Assembly: GCA_028752905.1 (NCBI GenBank)
Contig: JAQNBH010000009.1
Coordinates: forward strand, 31,229,442 to 31,293,441
DNA from: Cladorhizidae sp. MBARI D1340-BT2
Lineage: Eukaryota; Porifera; Demospongiae; Poecilosclerida; Cladorhizidae
Direction: 5' to 3'
DNA: 64,000 nucleotides
Below, piece by piece: positions 48,101 through 59,700 of the stretch. Made by a program: the position numbers and the translations under genes. The number at the start of each line of letters is the position of its first letter. The stretch's first letter is position 1. The notes under the pieces were generated by a model. It saw nothing but the letters and a program-made list of their open reading frames with translations. It did not search any database and had not been told where the DNA came from.

Positions 48101-48193
48101 GAAATAGGAACACCAATGACAAGAAGAAATGGGAACACCAATGACAAGAAGAAATAGGAACACAAATGACAAGAAGAAATAGGAACAACAATG
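42113..48193. repeat. Giant 25-bp minisatellite, about 240 copies
   Basis: Six kilobases of a 25-bp unit: AACAACAATGACAAGAAG then AAATGGG, with main variants AACACC, AACAAGG, and ATAGG for ATGGG. The minus-strand unit contains no stop in any frame, so three units (75 nt) give a 25-residue super-repeat (PFLLVIVV, PISSCHCC, SHFFLSLL). One minus frame stays open for 2,036 codons (48165-42055) across the whole array. Stops appear in other frames only at variant units (GACTAG, ACATCAATG). Copies with 24 bases or fewer shift frame without closing it, so open frames are a by-product of composition. Block duplications are visible: 45045-46250 repeats at 46250-47455 with a constant 1,205-bp offset, about 42830-43000 repeats near 43430-43590 (offset 597), and a variant pair at 44371 and 44746 (offset 375) recurs at 47564. 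I see no promoter, signal or exon joined to it. Confidence 0.95.
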
Positions 48194-48286
48194 TTCTTAG
48201 ACTGTACCTATGTAGACCACAACAACCATCGTTGTACAGATTTTACAAAGCAGAGTATAACACTCGCACCATGACTGACACTAATA

Positions 48287-48897
48287 CAGGGTTCTTAACC
48301 TGAGGTCCATGCCCTAGGGCATCCAGGAAAGGGTCCACCAAAGTGCATTGATTCATATTTATGAATCACTCGCGGTTTGAGTGTACAAACACGTGACCGC
48401 AACAACTGAATCTTGTACGATTCAGCACGGGCATGTGGAAAACGACCCCATAGTCAATTTTCATTTGGCTCTTTGATGGCGCTGGTGTAACTTCAGCTAA
48501 AAGTGGACCTACAGGATTAGGAAGACTGTCGTCAACTGGTACCTTCTTCTTGAAATAGTCATATCTAGACATGACCAGTGACAGAACAAAAGCGTGTAAC
48601 ACCATTCATGTGGCATGAGAAAGTTGTATGAGTACAATTTTCACAAGTATTAATTTCACAATGAACCAGGTCCTCGTGAAAAATGTGAAGTTTTACACCC
48701 AATGAATTTTACACCCAATGAAAGTTTCCCGTTATGGTATATACATGTACCAGGATATATTGTCTAGGATGCTGTGGAAATCACGTGGTTTGTTTGTTTG
48801 TCTTGCATATAAAAATTAACTTCTTATCATTTTCTGGAGAGGCCATGGACTTCATCTGATTCTCGAGGTGTGACCCTAAAATGGTTAAGAACCCCTG
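48287..48897. mobile_element. hAT-type MITE, 611 bp
   Basis: The left end CAGGGTTCTTAACC (48287) and complement of the right end CAGGGGTTCTTAACC (ending 48897) agree apart from one base. The outer octamers CACTAATA (48279-48286) and TACTAACA (48898-48905) match at 6 of 8, consistent with an aged hAT target duplication. The interior has a minus-strand open frame, 48605-48366, including SRYDYFKKKVPVDDSLPNPV. This could be a decayed transposase N terminus, but I cannot confirm it. Confidence 0.85.
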
Positions 48898-49314
48898 TAC
48901 TAACAGAATACAATACCAAAAGCTGGCTTGAATTGGCTCCATTAATGATTTAAACAAAAAGCTACATCACTCATTAGGTCTATAGCAAAGAAATCCATCT
49001 AGAGGCATCTCCTTTATCAAGGGCAAAGGGATTCAGTGGTTCCCAGTTCTATGTGGCCTTCCTCAGCAGAAAGTAGAAAGCTTCCAAAACCATCAGGTCC
49101 ATGATGGCAAATATATTATTTTTTACCGCTCACTAGAAGTGCAGTTTCATAATGATCCAGGAAACGTTTACTGGGCCATGTGTAGGTAAAAAGTATTATT
49201 ATTATTATTTTAACTCCAGTGTCCAGTGAATGATGTCAGAGTTGTGCATACACATCTGGTATGGAGGCCAATCACATAAGGCTTGTTAAGAGCATGGTAC
49301 ACATATGCACTTAC
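48898..49314. other. Interval downstream of the minus-strand gene's assigned exons
   Basis: The next exon of the gene below (phase 0) should lie here or beyond but was not found. GTAAAAAATAATATA-like AT tracts only. Confidence 0.4.
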
Positions 49315-50451
49315 AGCTAGACAAGCGGCTGCATAAGGTGTGACTCGTGAAGGGAGTGGAGGAGGGAGAGGTATGGAAGATGTTTCACATTTACCACCAG
49401 GACCATTCAGATAACCCGACTTTGCTGTGGTTGGGAATCCATGCTCCAACAGCTTTTTCTCGGCCAAACGCTTCGAGTAACGACGCCCCTTCGATTCTAG
49501 ATGTGCACAAAATTGGGAAATTCGACCCCAGTATCACCATGTATAATAATACCAGTAACGGTATCTGATGAAACACACACTTTTTCTCTCATTATTGTAT
49601 TGCACCCGTCTATTTCTAGTCTAGACTGGTGCACATTATAGTGATATGAAGTCAGTACTCAAGCTCATGACCAAATACTTTCTATGCATCTCAACCCGGC
49701 TTTTGACCAGTACACATTGCTAAGCTAAGTCAAACAAGCAAAGCTAAAAAAGACATGGTTGTGACAATTTAGGAAGAATCTAGTCTTGCCACTGTTGTAG
49801 CACTTACCTTGTGCATAGTTGAACACCTTCGCCATGTCCGACTTTAACTTAGACAGATTTTTGCTGCACTCATCTTTAGAGACATGTTCTTTATCTTTTT
49901 GGTAGAAAAGATTCCACATTTTGGTCTGTAGAGATAACAATCACACCATGTCACATGACATACAGAAGTAACCATGGTAGCACTGCTGTCTCGTATCAGT
50001 TTTTCGGTGTGTATATGCATGTACTTAGTACAATAATCCTTTACCAGATGGTATACGCATGTACTTAGTACAATAATCCTTTACCAGATGGTATACATCA
50101 TATAAAATTACACATTGAAGATTAAATTAGTTATGAATGACAATTGATCAACAGCACCACCCCCAAAAACATTTCACAGCTATTAATAGTGCATTCCATC
50201 AACCAACCATTCCACATATTGACCTTTAAATAGGAGAGAAATCCACTTTCTTCTACTTCTTCGTTCTTTCTCTTAGTTATAACCCTATAGTAGGATTCAG
50301 GATTATCCTCGAGGTGTTGCATGAGTTCCAGCAATGCCTCTTCAGTGCAACTGCTTGCTTGATTCTCATACTCCTCAAAGTTCAGCCTACCTGCACAGTA
50401 GAATTTGCTGAGTGGGGTTGGAGGGTCAAATTCATCCATAATGCCCGCCAT
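49315..50451 (-). CDS. Unidentified gene, three phase-consistent exons (3' end missing)
   Basis: Exon 1, 50451-50224 (76 codons from ATGGCGGGC; MAGIMDEFDPPTPLSKFYCA), ends AAG|GTCAAT, phase 0. Exon 2, 49925-49808, follows TTATCTCTACAG, encodes TKMWNLFYQKDKEHVSKDEC through KLKSDMAKVFNYAQ and ends CAAG|GTAAGT, phase 1. Exon 3, 49496-49315, follows a pyrimidine-rich ACATCTAG, restores the frame (ESKGRRYSKRLAEKKLLEHG, PLPPPLPSRVTPYAAACLA) and ends GCT|GTAAGT. Exon 1 has an acidic helix (EEALLELMQHLEDNPE), exon 2 a coiled-coil-like segment, exon 3 a PPPLP motif. The 177 residues look like a conserved animal protein, but I cannot name the family. It lies head to head with plus-strand exons starting about 300 bp upstream of its ATG, so the two probably share a promoter region. 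Confidence 0.7.
50010..50094. repeat. 40-bp tandem duplication in an intron
   Basis: gcatgtacttagtacaataa followed by tcctttaccagatggtatac occurs twice in a row within intron 1 of the minus-strand gene. Confidence 0.9.
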
Positions 50452-50754
50452 CCTGGACCTTCTACACGTAGATAACTTGCAGACTAGGTTGATTAAAGGC
50501 GGCAACAATGTGAAGAAGTCTGAATTGGAAAAGAGCGCCAAGTTGTTGTTTTTTAAAAGACGTCATTAATAACTGACCAATAGAAGTATATAGCATAAGC
50601 ACGTGCAACTGGGTTGCGTTGTTGACCCTTGCTGGGGAACTAGGCGAGTAACAAGTTGTATCTAGAGGAAGGGCATTCGTTTGCCACTCAAGAGAATCGA
50701 AGGGGACACTTGTTTCTTTCTTGGCACTGTGAGAATTTTGTAAACTAAACTCTT
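50452..50754. promoter_or_regulatory. Probable divergent promoter region
   Basis: About 300 bp lie between the minus-strand ATG (50451) and the first plus-strand exon-like sequence. They contain ACCAATAG (50576-50583), a CCAAT-type box, and CACGTGC (50600-50606). Function is inferred from position only. Confidence 0.4.
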
Positions 50755-50786
50755 CTGTGTTAATTATATAGCTATTTAATTCAACA

Positions 50787-51217
50787 GATATTCAGCAGAA
50801 GAAGACGTCTTTGGGAATAGATCCGTCTATTTACCCAGTACAACAGAGGACAATTGGATTAGTTCCCACAAAACTTCGCCTACTTCAAGAAAATCACTCT
50901 GAAGAAAACAAACGGACCTTGTATTTTATTTCATTAGACAACAACATGGCATCTATATGAAATCAATGGAGCGTTTGAAGAAAGGTACCAGCATTGCAGC
51001 TTTAGGCAGTGCCTTTTCACGTCACAGACTATCTCACGAGGCTTTTTCATCAAGAAAAAGAGCAAGAAGTACTACCCGACTCTCTCTGAACAGAATAAGC
51101 AAAGCTTCACCACTTTGCATGTACAACCCCACCCTCAACAACAACTTGAATCATGTGCGACAAGCTTCAAAGTACCAAGGATGGCAGTATCGACGTGTGC
51201 CACAGTCGTTTGCCTGA
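50787..51217 (+). CDS. Exon-like open sequence of uncertain frame
   Basis: After TTAATTCAACAG an exon-like stretch begins. One frame reads YSAEEDVFGNRSVYLPSTTE to a stop, then after RKQTDL continues from ATG 50957 as MKSMERLKKGTSIAALGSAF, RKRARSTTRLSLNRISKASP, to TGA at 51217. Another frame from the same acceptor reads DIQQKKTSLGIDPSIYPVQQ for 57 codons. Composition is coding-like in both. It may be 5' untranslated and coding sequence of RNF10, or a small separate basic protein; the sequence does not decide. Confidence 0.35.
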
Positions 51218-51520
51218 CTTCAGTCCTCATGTGTCCCACTATTACATTAGCAGTACTACTAATAGCAATAGAAAACAAAGAAAGTATCATAGTAAAAGTG
51301 AGTCACTTAATGAATGTTTCAATTCCTATAAATCTGAATGATTTTCTCTCATTTAGACAACTTATCTCAATATCGAAGGGATGATTCTGGAGCTGATCAT
51401 GCTCTGGATTCGGGTGTTATCGAGAAGCAGTCATTCCACCGTGGTAGTGGTGGGAGTCGAAGGGGGCAAGACAGAGAGGGGAGGAGGAGTGGAGAATGTG
51501 GGGTAAAAGAGTGTGCCAAG
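51153..51520 (+). CDS. Candidate N-terminal exons of RNF10
   Basis: ATG at 51153 opens MCDKLQSTKDGSIDVCHSRL and so on for 48 codons plus one base to 51297, followed by GTGAGT. A 59-bp intron ends CTCTCATTTAG, and the exon 51357-51520 restores the frame (NLSQYRRDDSGADHALDSGV, RGSGGSRRGQDREGRRSGE) and ends AAG|GTATTT. A low-complexity Ser/Arg/Gly-rich region is what RNF10 has before its conserved part, and this lies directly upstream on the same strand. The problem is phase: this exon ends in phase 0 while the first firm RNF10 exon needs phase 1, so at least one exon between 51.5 and 53.75 kb is missing from the model. Confidence 0.45.
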
Positions 51521-52106
51521 GTATTTGACATGAAGTGTACTCTGTGCTTAGTGCCAATTACCTAGTTTCAACAATGAATAGTTATCCAGAACAAGTTTCC
51601 AGTAACCCCACAAATGTAATACCATCACAGTAAAGATGGTGATCCTCATTCTCGCCCACCCTTTTTTCAAAGCTATAATTGTTTCAATCGAAGGATAACT
51701 ATTCATATTGTTAGAATGCAAATACAATAAGCTGTGGATTGGTCAATGAAGTAAAGAGACGTGCTAGAAATACCGAGGACATTACATAGTTATTCCAATC
51801 CTGGAATACTCGGGACATCCTTGGATTAGGTGGCTGTACCTCTGGTCCTGTCAAAGTATCTTTGCTATATACAACCTACTGTCATAATTTTAGACGACAA
51901 TTTTTTTTTTGAGCAGGCGCATTACTTATAACTGTCATCTTGAACCTGATAATGAGCACTCGCCAAAATAACATACATATGTATATATATGTATTTCTTT
52001 CCCTCGAGTATTTCGGATGTCTGGCATACTTGGATTCACTTTTGATGTGAAGCTTCAGGATCGCATTTTGTCATCATGACAATAATTGTATGTTCAATAC
52101 CTGCAT

Positions 52107-52249
52107 TGCACGTTCAGTGCCTAGAATTATGGCTCCACTTCAGTTTATGAACTTCAACCCTGCTATTCTAATTGAAGTTGCACGTTCAGTGCCTAGAATT
52201 ATGGCTCCACTTCAGTTTATGAACTTCAACCCTGCTATTCTAATTGAAG
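52107..52249. repeat. 72-bp perfect tandem duplication
   Basis: gcacgttcagtgcctagaat through cctgctattctaattgaagt appears twice back to back with no visible differences, indicating a very recent event. Confidence 0.92.
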
Positions 52250-52454
52250 TACACCTTAGCAATTGTCAGCGAAGATGACGATCCTTTCTCCAGCTAATAG
52301 GACTCTGATATTCTAGGATGATCCAGGAATGAATGGAGATGTATATACCGTAAACAATGGTTATTTAGCACCCCGCCTCTAACCCAATCCTACAAGAATA
52401 CGCTGAGCTGAAAATAGGTGCTGACTAAACAATATTTCTAATTAATACGCACCC

Positions 52455-52543
52455 AATGTAATATTGTGAACCATGCAACAGAACGGATTATGCAACGCAC
52501 GTAATGGAAATGGATTGCCTTTCGTTGTATTGTGAACCAGACT
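52455..52543 (+). mobile_element. Harbinger remnant
   Basis: TATTGTGAACCATGCAACAG at about 52462 and the end GTATTGTGAACCAGACT at 52543 followed by TTA match the hairpin-bearing right end of the Harbinger elements. The left end is absent. Confidence 0.65.
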
Positions 52544-53757
52544 TTACAGTAGAACATGTCAGAATAGAAGTGATGTGATGCAACGCGTTTAGTATTCACA
52601 TTTCTTTCTTTTTCTTTTAATAATGCGGCAATTGCATCATATTGTTATATTTGTGACATATTGTGAATAATCATATGAGCTCGAATACTATGTACAAAAT
52701 GATAATGTTCGACTTGTGTATGTGACTTTAGTAGTTGGTTTAGTTTATTAACAAGGCATGCTACATCCGAACTGCTTTTATCTTATACTAATGTTGTGAC
52801 TGGTGAAGAGAGAATTTCCATGGATTTTTGGATTTTTCAAGTAGAAAATTCAAGTGCTTGCTCATATTCAAGCTCATAATGATGGAATTATTTAAAAAAA
52901 TATAATAATTTAGAACACAAGATCATGCTCAGGTAAGCATTTAGTGCTAAACCTCTGACAGTGTATTGATCCTGGGATGTCAAGAGTATTCTGAGATACT
53001 TGACAATGGGAAGGGACTTCACTGACGATTGCTGATGATGCACTTAAATTGGAATGTGTTTGTAAACTGAATGGGTCGAGTGGGGTATTGAACTGCAACT
53101 ATTGTTTAATGTCATGGTGACAAAATGCAATCCTTCACGGAGCTTCATGTTAAATAGTGAATCAGAGTATGCCTGACATCTGCGAATACTCGAGGGGGAC
53201 ATGTATATATGTGAATACTCATTATCAAGTTCAATGCGTATGCTCATTAAAAATATATAATACTAAAATTATGACAGTGTGTTGCAGCCACCTGATCAAA
53301 GGATCATCCCAAAATGTCAGAGCATCCCAGGATGTGGATAGCTATGGAATGTCCATCCCTGGACATGAGGACAGACACACAGGGAGTAGTAATCAAAAGC
53401 TAAACAAAAGCTATTCATTGCTACATTGTGCTTACAAAACAACAACAAAATAATCCAAGGAGTATAAGGGATTCAGGATGGCTCCTAGTGAGCATAAGTG
53501 CCTCTGTTGCTTAGCTTAGCAGATGGGCTTTCAAAAATGACAGTAAAGCTGACGTCCATGATTGCAGTTGTGATCGTCATCTATCTTTTGAGCTCGCTCA
53601 CATCATATGCCCAGTATTAATTGGAGTGCAATTTTGCAAGTGCTCACCCACAGGTCGAGTGTCCGCTATACCCAGTATACCATTAGACTAGGTTACTACA
53701 TGTATGTGTTTAATGCCTTTATTTATCATTAGATTTCTGATGGGCATTTGGCTACAG

Positions 53758-56700
53758 GCAATGGCAGAAGAGAAAGTGGGAAGAAGAAGTTGTTACCTAT
53801 ATCTCTGAATCACCTGCTCAACTTTACTGTCACGTCGAGTGTGGATAGGTTCTGTCCAGGAAGCTCAGGAATTTCCTCAACTGCTAGGCACAGGAGGAAA
53901 TACACAAGCCATTCTTACAACAAGGAAGAATTTCTACAGGCTAAGTAATGCACTATTCCTTGTCTCAAATGATGTAAGTCACTATTATTTATTCCGCCTG
54001 ATTTTTGGAATACTGTAGTTGTCAGTTTATCGTGTCAACATCGGGTGACTACACCATTCACTCTGGAGATCCTGACAAGCTGGTGGAATGGGACTGCATT
54101 GAACAAGTGGTAGGTCTATTGTGTATGAGGATTTTTCTCTTCTTACATCCTCTCGAGCGGTTACATCACAATATATAGTCTGTCCAGTAACTATCCTGGC
54201 ACTTGTAAGGTTATGTCTAGATGAGATTCCATAAAAGCTGGTTGTTATATAGGCACCGCCTAACAAGAAGCATGCCCCTAACAAGTAGCTCATGCTTATG
54301 AACATGTGAGCAGTACGTGCAAAACGTATTGCCACTTGTTTAGCAAATCTTCAGAAGTCCATTGTCTAACGATTGTGCTCTCGAACCTAAGCAGTTGTTA
54401 TCTCGATGTGCTCTCAAACCTAAGCAGTTGTTATCTCCAAAGAGTAGTTCAAGGTCATCCATCACCTTTAAGACGGCCTGGAGGCCCTTTAATGGAGAAA
54501 AGCTAAAAAGACAAAGGAAAACTTCTGATACACATGCCATTGGCTTCTTGCTCGAGACAGACATCATTGCCATTTCAGAACCATTTGTCACCTGGCATAC
54601 GAATAGCTTGCTTCTCTCTTGTGTTCCTCAGCGATGAGCTGAGTCAGCAAAATGATTTGTGCTTGTCATGGAAGGTGGTCATAGCTTTAATTAAGAGCGA
54701 CTCGCGTATGCACCTAATAACGAGTGTTGTAACCTGACATTAAGATATGCATTAGAATCGACATTAGGATATGTGCCTGGTAGTAATATGCACCAACAAC
54801 CAGCTTTTACATATTTTGTTGTCTACTATAGTAGAAGAGCATTAGACATCTGTAAACTTGACACAAATATATTTAAATGTCCATTTTTTCTCAATGTAGA
54901 GGTTATTTTGTCATGAAATTCCTTCCTGTCCTATCTGTCTCTACCCACCAAAAGCTGGTAAATATTGCATCGATGTAGATATGGTAGTGTGCTTCATTTA
55001 GAGATAGTTAAATCTACAATTGTTTGTATCATTGTAGCAAAGATAACACGCTGTGGACATGTTTTCTGTTGGTCCTGCTTGCTTCATTATCTTTGTCTGG
55101 TAAGTCCTTAAGAATATATGACATATCAATAAACATCTTTACTATTCGGCAGGGTGGAAAGAAATGGAGCAAATGCCCCATCTGTAATGAATCAATATAC
55201 AGAAAAGACATCAAGAGGTACTAGGTGCATAGACAGCACTAGGTGCATGAATAGTACTATTGTAGTCTTAACCTTTTCCCCCTCTTTTTTTGTGTGTTGC
55301 AATTAGTGTTGCCGCTCTGTCTACTCCGAAATATAAGGTGGGAGATACTATTGCCATGAGGTTGATGGTCCGAGAGAAGGTGAGTTCTGAGGATGTCTTA
55401 TCTTACGTTGACTCTCTTGGTATGACTTGGTATTAACACCTTGGCAGTAAGAGCAGGCTGGTATGATTGACTTGATGTAACACAATACAGTAGCTGGCAT
55501 ATGACATACTCAAGTACTCTCTTGATATGACTTGGTGTTAACATAATGACAAAGGCAGTCTCTCTTGATATGACTTCATACTAACATAATGACAAAGGCA
55601 GTACCAGCAAGCTGGCCACTGGCGTATGACATCTCAAGTAATGTGCATGGAACATGTGAGACAAAGTGCCACTCTTTTGTTGACTAATAATACAATGGAA
55701 CCTCCCTTATCCAGATGTCTTCTTACCTCCTACCAGGCCGGTCAAAAGCTGCAATTAATTATAGTTGGTGGGGTGCATATCGCAGTTTTACCGTTATTAT
55801 GTGCATGCCAGCTGTATTTTGATCGAGGAGGACGCATGGGAAAGTGAAAAGTGATTCATTTGGTAAAGAAGCTAGATATTGTTAGTGAGATGGAGAAAGA
55901 AAGGTCTCAGAGAGCTGTGGCATCTATTTTCGAGATGCCAACGTCAACCATTGCAGAAAGTTTTTACAGCTATTCCCAACACTTTACCCAGAAAAAGTGT
56001 TGCAAGGCTAGCTCTGGTTGGTTTCACAAGTTCTGCTGCAGGCTTGGAGTGAGAGGAGTATCCCTTCAAGGAGAGTCATTGCTTCAGCAGTTGATGCATT
56101 CCGAAGCAAGCTTCTCTCTATGATGGAACAGGAGGGGTGCACTCTTAGCCAAATCTTCAATGCAGACAAGACTGGGTGGGCTATGGTGAAAACCTATGCC
56201 ATCGAAGAGTCCACTTTGAGGAAAGTCAAGGGGGAAAAACTTCAAGCAGTGTACGGACAGAATTACCTTATTAGGATGTGCAAATGCCTCTAGGACCTGC
56301 CAAACTTCCTTTGACATTTGTACACAAGCGTGCAAAACCATACTGCTTTAAACATGTACATGAATTCCCTCCCTGTCCATTATTGATCGTAGCGTAAGGC
56401 CTGGATGGACACTAAATTATTTGAATCGTTTTTTCACGACAAGTTTGTCCCTGTGTCAAGTAATTTTGTAAATACAAAATAAAATTATGTTGCTTTTTGA
56501 TAATGCGCCAGGTCATCCTTCAACAGAGACACTACGATCAAGGGATGGACCATGTTTTTGCCTCCTAACACCACCTCGATTATTCAACCAATGGATCAAG
56601 GAATTTTAGAAGCATTGAAGAAGCGATAGACATGCCTTCTACGTCACCAGATTATTGAGAATGACACATCTCTCTCTGTTCCTCAAATATTGAAGCAGTT

Positions 56701-59700
56701 AACCATTAAAGATGCCATGTATTGGAGTGCACAAGCCTGGGAAGAGGCAACATTGGATGGTTTGAGAAAAGTTGGAAAATTACCTCTTCCAGAAGTTAAT
56801 TCTTCCACTAGTTCCACTATTGCAGATGGCTCCTCTTCTAGTGACAATACTTCACAGATTGTGCAAGCCAGTGATCCTTGTGGTGTGGTGGTGAGGGGGA
56901 TTTTGGATTCAACAATTGGAGCCGATGATAAAACTGGCAAACTCCAGAGGAGTGGCTGGAAGAGGACTGGACTTATCCAGGGTATTTGTGATGCGTTTGA
57001 CACAGCATTGAAATGGCTGGAATCTCAGGGTGATGCTGACTCAGTTCATCTGCTTCTTGTTAAGAAGTGGAAGGATACTACTGCCCCAAAACGAGGAGAA
57101 ATACTAAAAAAGACAAATATATCATCTTATTTTGCATCATCAAACAAGAGTATAACAGTGTATACATTATGGCATTGAAAAAATAATAACTTTCTGAGTT
57201 ATGGTCAATTTCATAGTTGCGGGTATCTCTAGGTTCTACACTGCCCGGATATGGGCGGTTCCACTGTAATAGTAATTATTGCACTTTCCTATTGCCATTA
57301 ATGCTGTTGAACTCCAAGCACTAGTGGTTAGTTTATAGTGCTAGAAAGATTGTCTTATGCTCCTATACTTGGCATGGTTGTCATTGAGCTGCGATGTTGT
57401 GGAGAAAGGCTACAATAATTATATAATAGTAATTTGGTTTCAGTTTCTTGATAGTAATTTCATAATCTCCCGCTATGTGCTGGACTTTTGTATAGGGTAC
57501 TACGCAAGCTTTCCCCAAGATGGACTGGAATGACAAGAAAGACAACAAACTGTTGACTATAGAAGGTATGAATGCCTTCTTTATGAAACTGTTTTTACTT
57601 GGCTTAATCACCAAGGACATATCAGTATTTGTATGATGTGTGTGCATTATATTTGCTTTTAGATGCATGTGTCAGTCATTTTGTAAAGTTATTGTCTGCC
57701 ACTTCAAAGCAAGTCTTGTCCCTCATCATTGAGCCTGAGAGAGCGGCTTTGGAAGCTCAACTTGCTGGGCTTGAGCAAGGCGAGGTCTCAGAGGAATGCT
57801 TCATCCAGGCAGCACTGGAAGACTTGAAGGTAGTGGTCGTGAGTGAACGATCAGTGGTTGTTTTCATTGTTTCTCTGTGTGTGTGTGTTTGTCTGCCATT
57901 ATGTCTGTATAGGTTAGAGAGGATAAGCTTACCCATGCAAGGCCTGTTCGAACTGAAGTGGAAGGAATGATGACTGGTATGTAATACACCGTTTGTGCTT
58001 AATATACTGCGGTGAACCATTATTGAGTGAACGCTTTCATTTTTGCAGAGTCGCTGTTGAAAGCCTCGTCTCCACCTAAGCATGTTTCTCACACTCCTCC
58101 CACAGTGGTAGCGCCACCTTGTCGCTTCCCAAGCTCATGCAAGGCCTATGCCGACCAGTTCTTTGAGAGAGAGCACCTTCCTGCCTTATCAGATGATGAA
58201 GAGGTTGGTTCTAACAACGGCTTGCAGTTGGCGGAGGACGGAGAGGATGAAAGAGGCCGGGCTAGATTTGATGGATCTAGAGATCTGGATGAGACAATGT
58301 TTGATTCCACAATGTCCAGTAGCAATAGGTTAGTTTACATTGGTGTGGTTGTTTGTGTTTACTAATACCAATAGGTTCCCTTTATGTATGTCATCATTGT
58401 TTGGGATGGAGATTGCTGGTTGATGTTCTAATTAGCAGGAGGGTTTCCTTTACAATACTGTTTCGGATGGTGATTGTCAGGAGAGTTCCCTTTATGTGTG
58501 TCATTGTTTGGGATGGTGATTATTCTACGTAACTCACATTGGCTAAGTTTTAGCTTTAAAAAGACCCCAAGCATACTTTGAATCCTTCACTAAGTAATGA
58601 ACCAGCAGCACAAAACCAAACACTTTGAAAGTGTGGGGAAAGTTCGAAATTCATCAAAGAGTTGTGTCTTTGGTATCTCTGCATAACTTGATTATAGGTC
58701 CACTCTTAAAAACTGTATATCAGAAGACTCCAAATGTTCCAATGCCATACAGTGACTACTCTGCTACTCACTACGGTAAATGGGCCAAGTCCAAAGAAGA
58801 CTGTAGCTACCAAAACATCTGCTGTTTGATTGGTGGAGTTCTCCTTTTTAACTGTTACAAAGTCCTTGAGGCTGTAGTTGACCCGACCCTACAACATGAA
58901 TACAGTCAACAATGGCAACATGATATGATATGTGTAGTGGACAACAACAAGAAATGATTTATAAGCCCTGGAAGCCATGAAGCTCAAGCTTGAACTTTGT
59001 TGTCGTGTGTTGTTGTTGTTTTTTTTTGTTGTTGTTTTTGGGTGGGACAAGAGAGAGAAACAGATTATACCCGTATAGACCACAACCTGTGACCCTAATT
59101 ACAATCTTGTTTACTTTGCTTCTTAACAAGTCAACCCAATATACCTTAAAATATTTTTGTTCCCGTTTCACTGCTATTAGTGCCTATTATCTCCAAGCTC
59201 TAGAGTTTATGTTTTGTTCAACAGTTTAGATGTGTGTCAAGATTACAAATTAATTATGCTGTAACAATTGTAGCTCTCCTAGGAGTGTAACTTCTGAGGA
59301 CAGCGGTGGTGGGGAAGCAGCTGCATCGGTTCAAGGCGATAAGAAAAATTTGGTTTATTTTTATCAAGGTATAGTTTATTTTTATCAAGGTGTATAAGAA
59401 GGGTATTGGTGATTTATTTGTATTTGAAATTGTTTTAGCCTCAGATGGTCAACATCTTTACATGCACCCTATCAACACTAAATGCCTGGCCAAGGTAAGT
59501 ACTATATGAATCTGAATTTATGCACTTATTTTATTTCCTGTATTTGACCGAACAGGAGTATTGTGGACTGGAGAATTGTCCACTTGAGTTCACTGCTACT
59601 TTGGTTGAGATAGAACAATTCACAATGTTAGAGGTATGCACACCGTTTATCTTTTTGGGCCTTGGTTGTTATTTGTGTGGATGTATGTTTGTTCTCATCC

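Larger units (their letters stand above)
51521..53757. other. Probable RNF10 intron(s) with small repeats
   Basis: Contains an exact tandem duplication (52107-52249), a Harbinger remnant (to 52543) and an open frame near 53290-53450 (HLIKGSSQNVRASQDVDSYG) after TGTGTTGCAG. That frame could be an exon but does not fit the phase on either side. Confidence 0.4.

Noticed and set aside
42055..48191. Minus-strand open frames of 2,036, 1,330, 1,133 and 772 codons as giant hydrophobic proteins
   Set aside because: All are produced by a stop-free 25-bp unit read in every frame. There is no conserved single frame, start context, signal or neighbouring exon.
48366..48605. Exon of the neighbouring minus-strand gene
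   Set aside because: It lies inside a hAT MITE with matching ends and target duplication, so it is transposon sequence.
54306..54737. Small gene inside an RNF10 intron
   Set aside because: Overlapping open frames on both strands, with no family motif and a tandem duplication inside. Most likely chance.
58625..58957. 110-codon open frame as an extra RNF10 exon
   Set aside because: No splice sites in phase; the flanking exons 58328 and 59283 already join correctly without it.
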